A stretch of 64,000 bases of DNA from contig VGES01000005.1 of assembly GCA_016869765.1 (NCBI GenBank), positions 1 through 64,000 of the forward strand, written 5' to 3'. The stretch is from Alphaproteobacteria bacterium. Its GTDB lineage: Bacteria > Pseudomonadota > Alphaproteobacteria > SHVP01. The first letter of the stretch is position 1; every line of letters starts with the position of its first letter. This document shows, piece after piece, positions 33,902 to 42,214 of this stretch. A model generated the notes under the pieces. That model ran no database searches, had not been told where the DNA came from, and saw nothing but the letters and a program-made list of their open reading frames with translations. The position numbers and the translations under genes are program-made.

Positions 33902-35259
33902 CAGGTGCCGGCCACCGTCATGCCGTCAATGCGGGTGGTGGGCGCGTCCGTGCCGTAGCGCAACTCGAGGTCGTTCGCGGGGACGAGCGCTGCGAACATG
34001 TCTTTGAGGTTGCCGGCGATCGTCATTTCGTTGACGGGGTAAGTGATCTCGCCGTTCTCGATCCAGAATCCGGCGGCGCCCCGGCTGTAATCCCCGGTAA
34101 CCCCATTGACCCCGAACCCGATCAGTTCGGTGACGTAGAAGCCCGACTTGATGTCGGCCATCAGGATTTGCGGCGTGTCCGCGCCCGGAGCGAGGTAGAG
34201 GTTCGTTGCGTGGGGCGTCGGCGGCCCCGACGTTCCGCGAAAACCGTGGCCGGTGGTTGTCAGGCCGAGTTGATGGGCTGACGCTCGATCGAGCAACCAT
34301 GTCGTCAGGGTTCCGCCCTCGACGAGGTGGCGTTTGCGATTGGCGGCCCCCTCAGCGTCGCTTGGGTAGGACGCGCGCCCGCGCACGATGTGGGGGTCGT
34401 CGACAATGGTGATGTTCGGGGCGAACACCTGGGTGCCCAGGCGATCCTTGAGAAAACTGGTGCCGCGCGCCACCGACTGACCGTTGATCGCCGACGCGAG
34501 ATGCCCGAGCAGCGAACGCGCAATCCTGGGATCGAACACCACCGGGACCTTGGCCGACGGCATCTTCCGCGGCCGGAGGCGCTTCACCGCGCGCTCTCCC
34601 GCCGATCGTCCGATGAGCGTCGGATCCTCCAGGTCGCTGCCATAGACTGCGGCGTGATAGTCGTAGTCTCGCTCCATCCCGGTGCCTTCGCCGGCGATCA
34701 CCGAGGCGCTGACGCTCTGGGAAGAGCGCGTATAAGCGCCGACGAATCCGTTCGAAATCACCAACGCGGCGGTCCCGCGCCACCAACTTGCGCCGGCGCC
34801 CTCGGAGTTGGTGATGCCGGGCACGGCCCGCGCCGCATCTTCGGCGGCCGCTGCGCGCTGATAGAGAAGCGTCGCAGTCGGTTCCGCCGGATCGTTGAGG
34901 TCGAGATCGGGAAACGGCGTTTTGGCCAAGAACGTCGGTTCGAGAAGGCCAGCATGGGAATCCTCGGGGGCTAGGCGAGCCATGGCCATGGCTCGCTCGA
35001 CCACGGCTGCGATCGCCGATTCGCTCGTATCGGTCGTCGAGACGTTGGCCGACCGTTGACCGATGAAGACGCGCAGGCCCACGTCGTTGGCCTCCGCGCG
35101 CTCCAAGTCCTCGCGGGCGCCGAGGCGTTGCGACACCGAAAGGTTGGCAGAAAACACGCCAACGGCGTCGGCCCCGTCGGCTCCGGCTTTCAGCGCCTTT
35201 TCGACCAGGCGATGGAGCGAGTCGAGCGCGCGGCGTTCGGTCTCATGGGCGTCGGTCAT
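33901..35259 (-). CDS. pmbA: TldE/PmbA metalloprotease-related subunit
   Basis: A 452-residue TldE (PmbA). It partners with TldD to form a heterodimeric protease that degrades unfolded peptides, and in E. coli processes microcin B17 and the CcdA antitoxin. As expected for TldE it lacks HExxxH. Family segments include NSEGAGASWWRGT, KVPVVFDPRIARSLLGHL, GHGFRGTSGPPTPHATNLYL and FGVNGVTGDYSRGAAGFWIENG. ATG 35259 is used rather than GTG 35265. A TATATA box at 35290-35295 on this strand may be its -10. The catalytic partner tldD lies 7 kb away at 42213-43646. Confidence 0.93.
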   Translation of the reverse strand: MTDAHETERRALDSLHRLVEKALKAGADGADAVGVFSANLSVSQRLGAREDLERAEANDVGLRVFIGQRSANVSTTDTSESAIAAVVERAMAMARLAPEDSHAGLLEPTFLAKTPFPDLDLNDPAEPTATLLYQRAAAAEDAARAVPGITNSEGAGASWWRGTAALVISNGFVGAYTRSSQSVSASVIAGEGTGMERDYDYHAAVYGSDLEDPTLIGRSAGERAVKRLRPRKMPSAKVPVVFDPRIARSLLGHLASAINGQSVARGTSFLKDRLGTQVFAPNITIVDDPHIVRGRASYPSDAEGAANRKRHLVEGGTLTTWLLDRASAHQLGLTTTGHGFRGTSGPPTPHATNLYLAPGADTPQILMADIKSGFYVTELIGFGVNGVTGDYSRGAAGFWIENGEITYPVNEMTIAGNLKDMFAALVPANDLELRYGTDAPTTRIDGMTVAGT

Positions 35260-35295
35260 GACCACTCGTGGGTTCGAAACGGATTTCCCTTATAT

Positions 35296-35326
35296 AGGGC
35301 AAAGCGCTGCCCTCGCTACCGAGGGC
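35296..35326 (+). promoter_or_regulatory. Two overlapping, mutually exclusive hairpins in the TSUP leader
   Basis: AGGGCA (35296-35301) pairs with TGCCCT (35308-35313). GCCCTCG (35309-35315) pairs with CGAGGGC (35320-35326) around a 4-base loop. The shared bases 35309-35313 prevent both forming. They lie in the short gap between the divergent pmbA and permease genes, upstream of ATG 35345. No T-run follows, so translational control or an operator is more likely than attenuation. Confidence 0.3.
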
Positions 35327-35344
35327 CGCAAATCTGGGGGGCTC

Positions 35345-36070
35345 ATGGTCGTGCCGGACATCGCGCTGACCGCGGCCATCGTTGCCGTCGCCGGTCTTTT
35401 GCACGGCTATACCGGAGGATTTGGGTCGGGACTCCTCATGATCCCGCTCCTGTCGATTCAGATCGGTCCAGTCCAGGCGATCGCCACCTCCTGCATCATG
35501 GGGATGGCGGCCACGATCCCCTTGGTCCGTGCCGCGCGGCGATCGGTGTCCTGGCGCCAACTCTGGCCCCTGGTCGGCGCGGCGATCGTCACGACGCCGA
35601 TTGCGGCCTCGTTCCTGTTCGTGGCCGACCCGACTTTCATCCGACGCCTGATCGGCGCGTTTGTGATCCTTTCGGTCGCGCTGCTGGCGACCGGATGGAC
35701 CTATCGTGGAGCGCGCACGCGCCTTCTCGATGGACTTGCGGGGGCCGTCGGCGGGGCGCTCTCGGGGATCGCGGGAATGTCGGGCCCGGTCGTCGCCATC
35801 TACTTTCTTTCGGCGCCCGAGCCGCCCGAAACGATCCGAGCCCGAATCGTGTTTACGGTCGTGGCGCTGATCATCATCACGTTCTCGACCCTCATGCTGG
35901 CCGGGGTCGTGGAAAAAGCCACCCTGATACAGGCAGCGCTCGTGCTGCCGCTCAATCTGGGGGGCGTTTTCTTGGGGGCTTGGCTGTTCCGTCGAGCGCC
36001 GGCGGCTTGGTTCCGTCCGGCGGCGCTCGTCCTGCTCGCGGTGGTCGGTCTCTCGGCGCTCGTCAGCTAG
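35345..36070 (+). CDS. TauE/SafE (TSUP) family membrane permease
   Basis: A 241-residue integral membrane protein with about eight hydrophobic helices in two repeats. The TSUP pattern is seen at the start of each half: LLHGYTGGFGSGLLMIPLL and ALSGIAGMSGPVVAIYFL. The family exports or imports organosulfonates, sulfite or similar small anions; the substrate here is not defined. ATG 35345 follows a GGGGGG Shine-Dalgarno. It is divergent from pmbA and its stop overlaps the convergent MFS stop by 4 bases (CTAG). Confidence 0.8.
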   Translation: MVVPDIALTAAIVAVAGLLHGYTGGFGSGLLMIPLLSIQIGPVQAIATSCIMGMAATIPLVRAARRSVSWRQLWPLVGAAIVTTPIAASFLFVADPTFIRRLIGAFVILSVALLATGWTYRGARTRLLDGLAGAVGGALSGIAGMSGPVVAIYFLSAPEPPETIRARIVFTVVALIIITFSTLMLAGVVEKATLIQAALVLPLNLGGVFLGAWLFRRAPAAWFRPAALVLLAVVGLSALVS

Positions 36071-37431
36071 CGTTCCTCAGGCGGTTTGATGCGCCGAAAG
36101 GCGAGCAACAGACTGAGGTCATAGACGATCTTCAGACCGCCACACAGGATCAGCGGCCAGCCGACACTGGTTGCCGCCAACAACGCCCCGGCGATCGCCG
36201 GGCCCGGCGCGGCCGCGAGAGTCCGCGGCACGTTGGTAAGGCTCGCGGCGGCCGGGCGTTCGGCCGGCTCGACGATCGCCATGACGTAGGAGGTGCGGGT
36301 TGGGACGTCCATCTGCGACAGAAGTCCGCGCAGGACGAGAAACACGATGGCCCACGGTAGGCTCGGGGAAAACGCCGCCGCGATCAGGAGCAGATTGGCG
36401 GGGATGTGCGTAAATACCATCGTGTTGACGAGGCCGATTCGCGCCGCCAGTCGCTCGGCGGCCAAGAAAGAAAGAGCCGCACCAACATTGATCGCCGCAA
36501 ATAGCGCCCCGGCGGTCGACGGGGCTACGTCGAAACGCTGCAGGAGCCAAAGGGTCAGCATCGTGTTGGTCACGAGACCGCCGGCAAACGAGTCCAACGA
36601 AAATAGAGCGGCAAGGCCCCACACCCGCCGCCGCGACGGACCGAGCGGTGCTTGGGCCGCCGTGCCGCCCGGTGCCTCGGCTCCCACCCCGAGACCACGG
36701 TAGATCACCCCAGCCGATACGCCGAAGGCGGCGTAGACGAAGAAGGATGCACGCCCGACCGTCGTGGGATCAAAGGCAACGGACAACAGATCGAACGCTC
36801 CACTGGCCAGCGAACCCAAGGCTCCGACGAGGACTGCGATCAAGCTGTATCGCGAGAACAGGGCCGTGCGTTCCGTCGCGGCCACCGACTGGGCCAGGAC
36901 CGTGTGTTCGAGCGGCTGGAAGGGACTGCCCGAGGATGGGCTCAAGGTGCTGATCGCCGCGACCACAAGGAGCGGGCCATAGTCGCCGAAACCGGCGAAA
37001 CCGAACCCGGTAGCGACCATGAGGCCGGCGCCCGCAAGAAGAAGCGGTCGACGTCGAACACGGTTCGCCACCATACCGACACCGATCGACAGAACCGACG
37101 ACCCGAGAAGCGTGACCGTCGTGATCACGCCGATCGCGATAGGACCGTGACCCAGGGCGGCCAGGTAGTATGGCAACAGGACGATGGCGTAGCCGTCCGC
37201 AAAGGCGCGAACAGCGCGGGCGAGGAGAATGCGCCGCGCGTCGACCGTCGTTGACGGAGGCAACCAGCGGCGGTGAAACTCTAAGCCGCGCACGGCACGA
37301 TCTGCGCCCAAGAGCGGCGGATTGGCGGCCTCGGGCTGGCGGACGTCGATGATCGTGTTCGGACCACCATCGCGGATGAGCGTAGGCGTAGGGCCGGGCC
37401 ATTGTCGATGTTGGCCACGATCTTGGGTCAA
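36067..37431 (-). CDS. Major facilitator superfamily transporter
   Basis: A 12-helix MFS permease. The first membrane segment begins near residue 68 (ILLARAVRAFADGYAIVLLPYYL, quoted in part). The inter-helix basic motif VANRVRRRPLLLAG matches MFS motif A, and RGLLSQMDVPTRTSYVMAIV is in the second half. From ATG 37431 the protein has 454 residues, including about 65 polar residues before helix 1 that are longer than usual and not obviously MFS-like. No internal ATG or GTG gives a tidy alternative, so the start is uncertain. Substrate unknown. Divergent from the next gene across 74 bp. Confidence 0.75.
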   Translation of the reverse strand: MTQDRGQHRQWPGPTPTLIRDGGPNTIIDVRQPEAANPPLLGADRAVRGLEFHRRWLPPSTTVDARRILLARAVRAFADGYAIVLLPYYLAALGHGPIAIGVITTVTLLGSSVLSIGVGMVANRVRRRPLLLAGAGLMVATGFGFAGFGDYGPLLVVAAISTLSPSSGSPFQPLEHTVLAQSVAATERTALFSRYSLIAVLVGALGSLASGAFDLLSVAFDPTTVGRASFFVYAAFGVSAGVIYRGLGVGAEAPGGTAAQAPLGPSRRRVWGLAALFSLDSFAGGLVTNTMLTLWLLQRFDVAPSTAGALFAAINVGAALSFLAAERLAARIGLVNTMVFTHIPANLLLIAAAFSPSLPWAIVFLVLRGLLSQMDVPTRTSYVMAIVEPAERPAAASLTNVPRTLAAAPGPAIAGALLAATSVGWPLILCGGLKIVYDLSLLLAFRRIKPPEER

Positions 37432-37505
37432 GGACGACGAGACGCGAAGAGATTCCCGCTCGGGTTGCGGTGGTGCCTAGCCTTACCTTGGGCTAAATCA
37501 TCGTC

Positions 37506-38288
37506 ATGGACAGCGACGCCGAAAAGCTCGTGCGCGCGAAGGGCTACCCCTACAGCGCGCCGGACTACAGCTACATCTTCTATCGCGGCCGGGCGCTCAA
37601 GCTCGGCCGCATGGACCTGCCGCCCGATATGGCGCGACGCAAGCCCGTCCTCGCCTACGGCTCGAACGCGGCACCAGATCAGCTGCGCCGGAAATTCCCG
37701 AAGCTCGGCGATGACGAGGCGATTCCCGTTCTGCGGACCGTGTTGCCCGGATTCGACGTGGTGTATTCGGCCCGCTTCGCACGTTACGGAGCGATCACGG
37801 CCATGCTCGCGCCATCGCCGGGCACCACGCTGCAGACCTTTACGACGTTCCTGACGCCCGAGCAGCTCGACCTCATGCACGTGAGCGAGCGACGTGGGCC
37901 GATGGACCACACGGGATACGAATACGGACGGCTGCGCAGCCTCACGGCAATGGTCGAGGCCGTCGGGATCCGAAAGGACCTGTTCGCCTACCAGAGCGAG
38001 GCGCCGGCACTCGTGCTCGATGGAGCATTGGTGGCCTTCGCGGAAGTGACGGCAAAGAACCGTACCCTTCCGGCCAAGCCCCACGGTGAAGTCTTGGCCA
38101 CGGTGGCCGGGCTCTTGTCGCCAGGCGAGGGTATCGACGCCTTCCTCCTCGCGCTGATCGCGGATCCCGAGCGCCGCAGGTCCCGTAGTGCTGCCTTGGC
38201 GGATCTTGGGCGTGCGGTCGATCTCCCCGGTTTCACCAAGGATAAGATCAAGCCGCCAAGGAGCCAACGACGAGCGCCAAAAAGATGA
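37506..38288 (+). CDS. Gamma-glutamylcyclotransferase-fold-like protein
   Basis: A 260-residue cytoplasmic protein. KPVLAYGSNAAPDQLRRKF (about residues 47-65) is the phosphate/substrate loop pattern of the GGCT-like fold, here deep in the chain rather than at the N-terminus. The rest does not identify a subgroup. The basic C-terminus (DKIKPPRSQRRAPKR) runs 41 bases into the convergent ubiA gene. Function unknown; I would not call it a true cyclotransferase. Confidence 0.6.
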   Translation: MDSDAEKLVRAKGYPYSAPDYSYIFYRGRALKLGRMDLPPDMARRKPVLAYGSNAAPDQLRRKFPKLGDDEAIPVLRTVLPGFDVVYSARFARYGAITAMLAPSPGTTLQTFTTFLTPEQLDLMHVSERRGPMDHTGYEYGRLRSLTAMVEAVGIRKDLFAYQSEAPALVLDGALVAFAEVTAKNRTLPAKPHGEVLATVAGLLSPGEGIDAFLLALIADPERRRSRSAALADLGRAVDLPGFTKDKIKPPRSQRRAPKR

Positions 38289-39204
38289 TCGCCCCCGTCC
38301 GATGGTTGGTCCGGAACATGGCAAGGCAGTGGGCTGGATCGTCGAAGCGGACCCGCGCTGCTTGCCAACCGAGGTGACACGCGGCGGCCACGAGCCCGAT
38401 CCAGAACGCCCACCCCGTCCCGACGAGCCCCGCGGCCAGACCCAAGAGAGCGACGGTGGCCGCGTAGCTTGCCCATAGGAAGCGCCGCGAATGTCCGGCA
38501 AGGCGTCGTGCGCTCGATCTGATCCCCACCAACGCGTCGTCCTCCTTGTCCTGGTGGGCGTAGATGGTGTCGTAGCCCAGCGTCCAGAAGAGTCCGGCGG
38601 CGTAGAGCGCTACGGCGGGCCACCCGAGATCGGCCCAAACCGAGGCCCACCCGAGCAAGGCGCCGTAGTTGAACGTCAGGCCCAACCAAGCCTGAGGCCA
38701 CCACGTCACGCGTTTCATGAAGGGGTAGGCGGCCACGAGTGCGATGGAGCCGAGGCCAAGCACGATGGAAAAACGGTTGAATGTGAGCAGGACCGCCAAA
38801 CCAATGAGTGCCAAGCCGATCAGGAACGCCCAGGCACCCGCGAGGCTGACCAGGCCCGCCGGTAGCGGGCGCTGGCGCGTGCGTTCGACCCGGGCATCGA
38901 GGTCGCGGTCGACGATGTCGTTGTAGACGCATCCCGCCCCGCGCATCGCGACCGCGCCGATCGCGAAGAACGCCAGAAGGATCAAGTCGGGGAGGCCGAG
39001 CCAGGGGCGGGTATCCGGGTGATCGGCGGTCATCGTTGCAGCAAGCGCCAGCGACCACCAGCACGGCCAAAGCAGGAGCCATGTGCCGATGGGGCGATCG
39101 AAACGCGCCAACCTCAGGTACGGCCGCCAGGATTTCGGCGCACGGCGATCGACCCAGTGCCCGGTGAGCGCGTCGGGCGTCGAGATTTCATCAGGCCGCG
39201 GCAT
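38248..39204 (-). CDS. ubiA: 4-hydroxybenzoate polyprenyltransferase
   Basis: A 318-residue membrane prenyltransferase attaching the polyprenyl tail to 4-hydroxybenzoate in ubiquinone synthesis. The two Asp-rich, Mg-binding motifs are intact: NDIVDRDLDARVERTRQRPL (about residues 95-114) and YDTIYAHQDKEDD (about 209-221). RFDRPIGTWLLLWPCWWSL opens the first helix. About eight or nine transmembrane helices. ATG 39204; the 36-bp gap to rsmE must hold divergent signals. Ubiquinone is the electron carrier for the respiratory chain that ends in the oxidase encoded at 44 kb. Confidence 0.95.
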   Translation of the reverse strand: MPRPDEISTPDALTGHWVDRRAPKSWRPYLRLARFDRPIGTWLLLWPCWWSLALAATMTADHPDTRPWLGLPDLILLAFFAIGAVAMRGAGCVYNDIVDRDLDARVERTRQRPLPAGLVSLAGAWAFLIGLALIGLAVLLTFNRFSIVLGLGSIALVAAYPFMKRVTWWPQAWLGLTFNYGALLGWASVWADLGWPAVALYAAGLFWTLGYDTIYAHQDKEDDALVGIRSSARRLAGHSRRFLWASYAATVALLGLAAGLVGTGWAFWIGLVAAACHLGWQAARVRFDDPAHCLAMFRTNHRTGAIIFLALVVGSLAA

Positions 39205-39240
39205 GCCCTAGGTTGTAGCAGATCGCCGCAGCGGGGCCGT

Positions 39241-39987
39241 ATGACATCGCCAAGGTTGTTCGTCGACGAAGCGCTCGGGGGCGACGGTTCGCTCATCCTG
39301 AACGAGCGGCGCAGTCACTATGTGCTGCATGTTCTGCGCCGGCAGGACGGTGACGTGGTTCGGCTGTTCAATGGACGTGACGGTGAGTGGCAAGCGACCA
39401 TCGTCGCGCGCGAGCGCAAGTCCTGTCGACTTGCGCTGGGTCCGCAAGTACGAACACAGGCCGCTGTGCGGCCGATGGTATTGGCGATTCCGCCGCTCAA
39501 ACGCGCGGCGCTGGAACTCGTCATCGAGAAGGCGACCGAACTCGGTGTAAGCGAGATCAGGTTGGTTTTGACCGACTACACCGATGTTCGCGAAGCGAAT
39601 GTGGCTCGTCTCACGGCCATTGCCACTGAAGCAGCGGAACAGTGCGGCCGGTTGGATGTGCCGGTCATTTCGCCGCCCGACGCCCTCGATGTTCTGACGG
39701 TCTCGGGAGGGCCCTGGCTTTTCTGTGATGAGTCCGGCGAAGCCCCACCCGTGGCGCGCGTGCTCGCAACCCTGCCCAAGGGCGGCGTCACCAACGTCCT
39801 GGTTGGACCGGCGGGCGGGTTCAGCGTGGCCGAGCGTGGACGGCTGCGCGGGAATCGTTCGGTCGTTGCCGTCAGTCTTGGTGAGACGTTGCTGCGCGCC
39901 GAAACCGCGGCAATGGCCGCGCTTTCGGTGTTGCGCGCCTGGCGCGATGCCGAGATCGAGACCTCGTCGGAGAAAATCCACCCTTGA
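39241..39987 (+). CDS. rsmE: 16S rRNA (uracil(1498)-N3)-methyltransferase
   Basis: A 248-residue SPOUT methyltransferase modifying U1498 of 16S rRNA. The PUA-like N-terminus contains RRSHYVLHVLRRQDGDVVRLFNG (quoted in part). The trefoil-knot SAM site includes LVGPAGGFSVAERGR and SLGETLLRAETAAMAALSVL. ERATELG-type element is seen as EKATELGVSEI. ATG 39241 fits the family start (SPRLFVDE). The 107 bp that follow, before gshA, hold no recognisable gene or terminator. Confidence 0.93.
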   Translation: MTSPRLFVDEALGGDGSLILNERRSHYVLHVLRRQDGDVVRLFNGRDGEWQATIVARERKSCRLALGPQVRTQAAVRPMVLAIPPLKRAALELVIEKATELGVSEIRLVLTDYTDVREANVARLTAIATEAAEQCGRLDVPVISPPDALDVLTVSGGPWLFCDESGEAPPVARVLATLPKGGVTNVLVGPAGGFSVAERGRLRGNRSVVAVSLGETLLRAETAAMAALSVLRAWRDAEIETSSEKIHP

Positions 39988-40094
39988 TCCGTATGGCCGG
40001 TTGCCCGGATACTGCGGCCACGCAACACAGCAACAGCATTTTGATCCTCGACATGGCCGAATCCAGCCGTCGTCGGGTCGGGGCGGATTGATCG

Positions 40095-41462
40095 ATGTCG
40101 GCCCCTCCTGGCAAAGACCCCGGCGTCACCGTCGAATCCAAGGCTCAGCTCGTCGCGCACCTCGAAGCTGGCTGTAAGCCGCCCGAGCGTTGGCGGATCG
40201 GCACGGAGCACGAGAAATTCGGCTATGACCTGAAGACCTTGCGCCCGCTCCCCTACGAGGGGCGGCCCGGGATTCGCCTCATGCTCGAGGGGCTGCAACG
40301 GTACGGTTGGAAGCCGCACTACGAGGGCGACAACGTCATTGCGCTCACTCTCGACAAGCAATCCGTGACGTTGGAGCCGGGTGGGCAGTTCGAGCTGTCC
40401 GGCGCTCCGCTCGAGACCATTCACCAGACCTGCACCGAGGTGAACCGGCACCTGAAACAGGTCAAAGAGGTCGCCGCCGAAATCGACGCCGGATTCATGG
40501 GCCTCGGTTTCCAGCCCAAGTGGTCGCGGGCCGATTCTCCGGTCATGCCCAAGGGCCGTTACAAGATCATGATGGCCTACATGCCCAAGAAGGGCGGGCA
40601 TGGCCTCGACATGATGTTCCGCACCTGCACCGTGCAGGTGAACCTCGACTACGCCTCCGAGGCGGACATGGTGAAGAAGTTCCGGGTGGCCTTGGCGCTG
40701 CAGCCGGTGGCGACCGCGTTGTTCGCGAACTCGCCGTTCGCCGAGGGCAAGGCCACCGGATACCTGTCGTATCGCTCGTTCGCCTGGACCGACACCGATC
40801 CCGACCGCTGCGGCATGCTGCCGTTTGTGTTCGAGCCGGGCATGAGCTTCGAGCGTTACGTCGATTACGCGCTCGACGTGCCGATGTATTTCGTGTTCCG
40901 CGACGGTCGCTACGTCGATACGTCGGGGCAGAGCTTCCGCGATTTCCTTGCCGGACATCTGCCGGCGTTGCCCGGGCAACGGCCGACCATCAACGACTGG
41001 CAGGACCACCTGACCACGTTGTTTCCCGAAGTGCGCATGAAGCAATTCCTCGAGATGCGCGGCGCCGACGGCGGCCCCTGGGGCCGTCTCTGCGCGTTGC
41101 CGGCGTTCTGGGTCGGCCTCCTGTATTCGAAGAGTGCGCTCGATGCGGCGTGGGATCTGGTCAAGGACCTTGGTAACGACGAGCGGGCGGCGCTGCGCAC
41201 GGACGTGCCGCGGCTGGGGTTGGCAACACGTTACCGCGGCGGGACGCTGAACGATCTTGCGGGGCAGGCGATTGCCATCGCGCTAGCCGGCCTGCGTGAT
41301 CGCGCCAGACTGAACAGCTCGGGTGATGACGAGAGTGGATTTCTGGCCGAGTTGGTCGAGATCCAACGCGCCGGCCGATCCCCGGCGGAAGATTTGTTGG
41401 AGCGTTTCAACGGCCCTTGGCGGGGTTCCGTCGAACCGGTGTTCAAGGAACTCGCGTACTAG
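40095..41462 (+). CDS. gshA: Glutamate-cysteine ligase, proteobacterial/plant type
   Basis: A 455-residue ligase making gamma-glutamylcysteine, the first step of glutathione synthesis. [14 protein letters not shown] (about residues 33-46), [20 protein letters not shown] and [14 protein letters not shown] mark the GCS2/plant-like class rather than the E. coli GshA class. The sequence continues with [19 protein letters not shown] and [27 protein letters not shown]. Start ATG 40095. gshB is not adjacent. The PIN toxin gene converges on it 10 bases downstream. Confidence 0.94.
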   Translation: MSAPPGKDPGVTVESKAQLVAHLEAGCKPPERWRIGTEHEKFGYDLKTLRPLPYEGRPGIRLMLEGLQRYGWKPHYEGDNVIALTLDKQSVTLEPGGQFELSGAPLETIHQTCTEVNRHLKQVKEVAAEIDAGFMGLGFQPKWSRADSPVMPKGRYKIMMAYMPKKGGHGLDMMFRTCTVQVNLDYASEADMVKKFRVALALQPVATALFANSPFAEGKATGYLSYRSFAWTDTDPDRCGMLPFVFEPGMSFERYVDYALDVPMYFVFRDGRYVDTSGQSFRDFLAGHLPALPGQRPTINDWQDHLTTLFPEVRMKQFLEMRGADGGPWGRLCALPAFWVGLLYSKSALDAAWDLVKDLGNDERAALRTDVPRLGLATRYRGGTLNDLAGQAIAIALAGLRDRARLNSSGDDESGFLAELVEIQRAGRSPAEDLLERFNGPWRGSVEPVFKELAY

Positions 41463-41472
41463 AAGCTCTGTT

Positions 41473-41895
41473 CTAGGCGACCACTGCAAATCCCTCCCGT
41501 CCGGCCGCAACGGTCAAGCGGTGATCGAGGCACACGATCTCGATCGCCGCCGGTTGATGGCGTGAAGCAATGATCGCCGCTCCCAGCTGAAATGCGTCGG
41601 ATGCTCGCAGATCGTGAAGGCGAACGAGTCGTTCGGCTTGATCGCGGACGCTGGTGGTCGCGTTGATCTCGCTCCATATGCGCCGGAGGTAACCGAGTCG
41701 CCCCCGCGCGATTCGGGACTCGTCCATTGTGAGGTCGCCGCTGCGTTCCCTTCGCGCTATTGCTGAGGCAAGTTCAAGCGGTGTCGCCCACCAGACGATT
41801 GGAGCTGGGTGATCTTCGAGCAGCGTTCGCATCCGCTGGCTTTGGTGTTCGCGAACGATTAGCGGAACGAGGGCCGAGGAGTCCCAGAACTTCAC
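41473..41895 (-). CDS. PIN-domain toxin (VapC-like ribonuclease)
   Basis: A 140-residue PIN nuclease. The acidic metal-binding residues occur in family order: Asp5 in FWDSSALV, Glu in TPLELASAI (about residue 41), Asp in LRASDAFQLGAAI (about 99) and Asp in VCLDHRL (about 123). Members cut tRNA or rRNA. The start is GTG 41895, whose GTGA overlaps the antitoxin stop, the usual toxin-after-antitoxin order with translational coupling. All catalytic residues are present, so the toxin should be active. Confidence 0.85.
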   Translation of the reverse strand: MKFWDSSALVPLIVREHQSQRMRTLLEDHPAPIVWWATPLELASAIARRERSGDLTMDESRIARGRLGYLRRIWSEINATTSVRDQAERLVRLHDLRASDAFQLGAAIIASRHQPAAIEIVCLDHRLTVAAGREGFAVVA

Positions 41896-42176
41896 CGCCC
41901 CTCGCGTCTCTCTTCGAGCAGCGCCTCGAGGACGCTCCGTTTGGCCCGAGGTGGATCGAGGGGGAGCGCCCCTGACGAATAGCGCTCGATGGGCAGCCGG
42001 AGAATTCCCTCGGCCGCCATTCGCTGCAACTCGGAATCGTCGATCGCGGCTCGGAGGGGCTCGATCTTGGCGATCGGTCGCTTGCGATCCGTGACGATGA
42101 CGGTCTCGCCCTGCTTCACGTGGCGAAGAAACTCGCTGAGGCGATCTTTCAGCTCAGAAACGGTCACACTCTTCAT
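41892..42176 (-). CDS. Phd/YefM-type antitoxin
   Basis: A 94-residue antitoxin. The N-terminal DNA-binding fold is typical: MKSVTVSELKDRLSEFLRHV, then GETVIVTDRKRPIAKIEP. The C-terminal part (about 50-94), rich in Arg/Leu and acidic residues, should be the toxin-neutralising tail. Upstream are two GGCTATT-type operator copies, and the -10 lies so close that the transcript appears leaderless. It starts 36 bases after the tldD stop on the same strand, so read-through from tldD could also express it. Confidence 0.85.
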   Translation of the reverse strand: MKSVTVSELKDRLSEFLRHVKQGETVIVTDRKRPIAKIEPLRAAIDDSELQRMAAEGILRLPIERYSSGALPLDPPRAKRSVLEALLEERREGR

Positions 42177-42178
42177 AT

Positions 42179-42214
42179 GGCTATTATAGCCGAACTGATT
42201 TGGCTATTCTAGCT
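42179..42214 (-). promoter_or_regulatory. Toxin-antitoxin promoter with tandem operators
   Basis: GGCTATTATAGCC (42179-42191) is a perfect 13-base palindrome with a central base. A second, 11-of-13 copy GGCTATTCTAGCT (42202-42214) lies 23 bp away, about two helical turns. On the minus strand the first copy contains an exact TATAAT (42188-42183), and six bases later the antitoxin ATG begins (42176), so the start of transcription should fall at or next to the start codon. The outer copy overlaps the tldD stop codon. This fits autorepression by the Phd-type antitoxin. Confidence 0.65.

Noticed and set aside
35268-35290. GGTTCGAAAC resembling a tRNA T-loop
   Set aside because: The flanking bases do not pair into a 5-bp T-stem, and no acceptor or anticodon arm is found around it.
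35056-36360. 434-codon plus-strand frame through pmbA and the permease
   Set aside because: It is out of frame with the TSUP permease, which has clear membrane helices in the other frame. The translation is Arg/Pro-rich.
39576-41045. 489-codon open frame antisense to rsmE and gshA
   Set aside because: It spans two unrelated sense genes and the gap between them, with a charged low-complexity translation.
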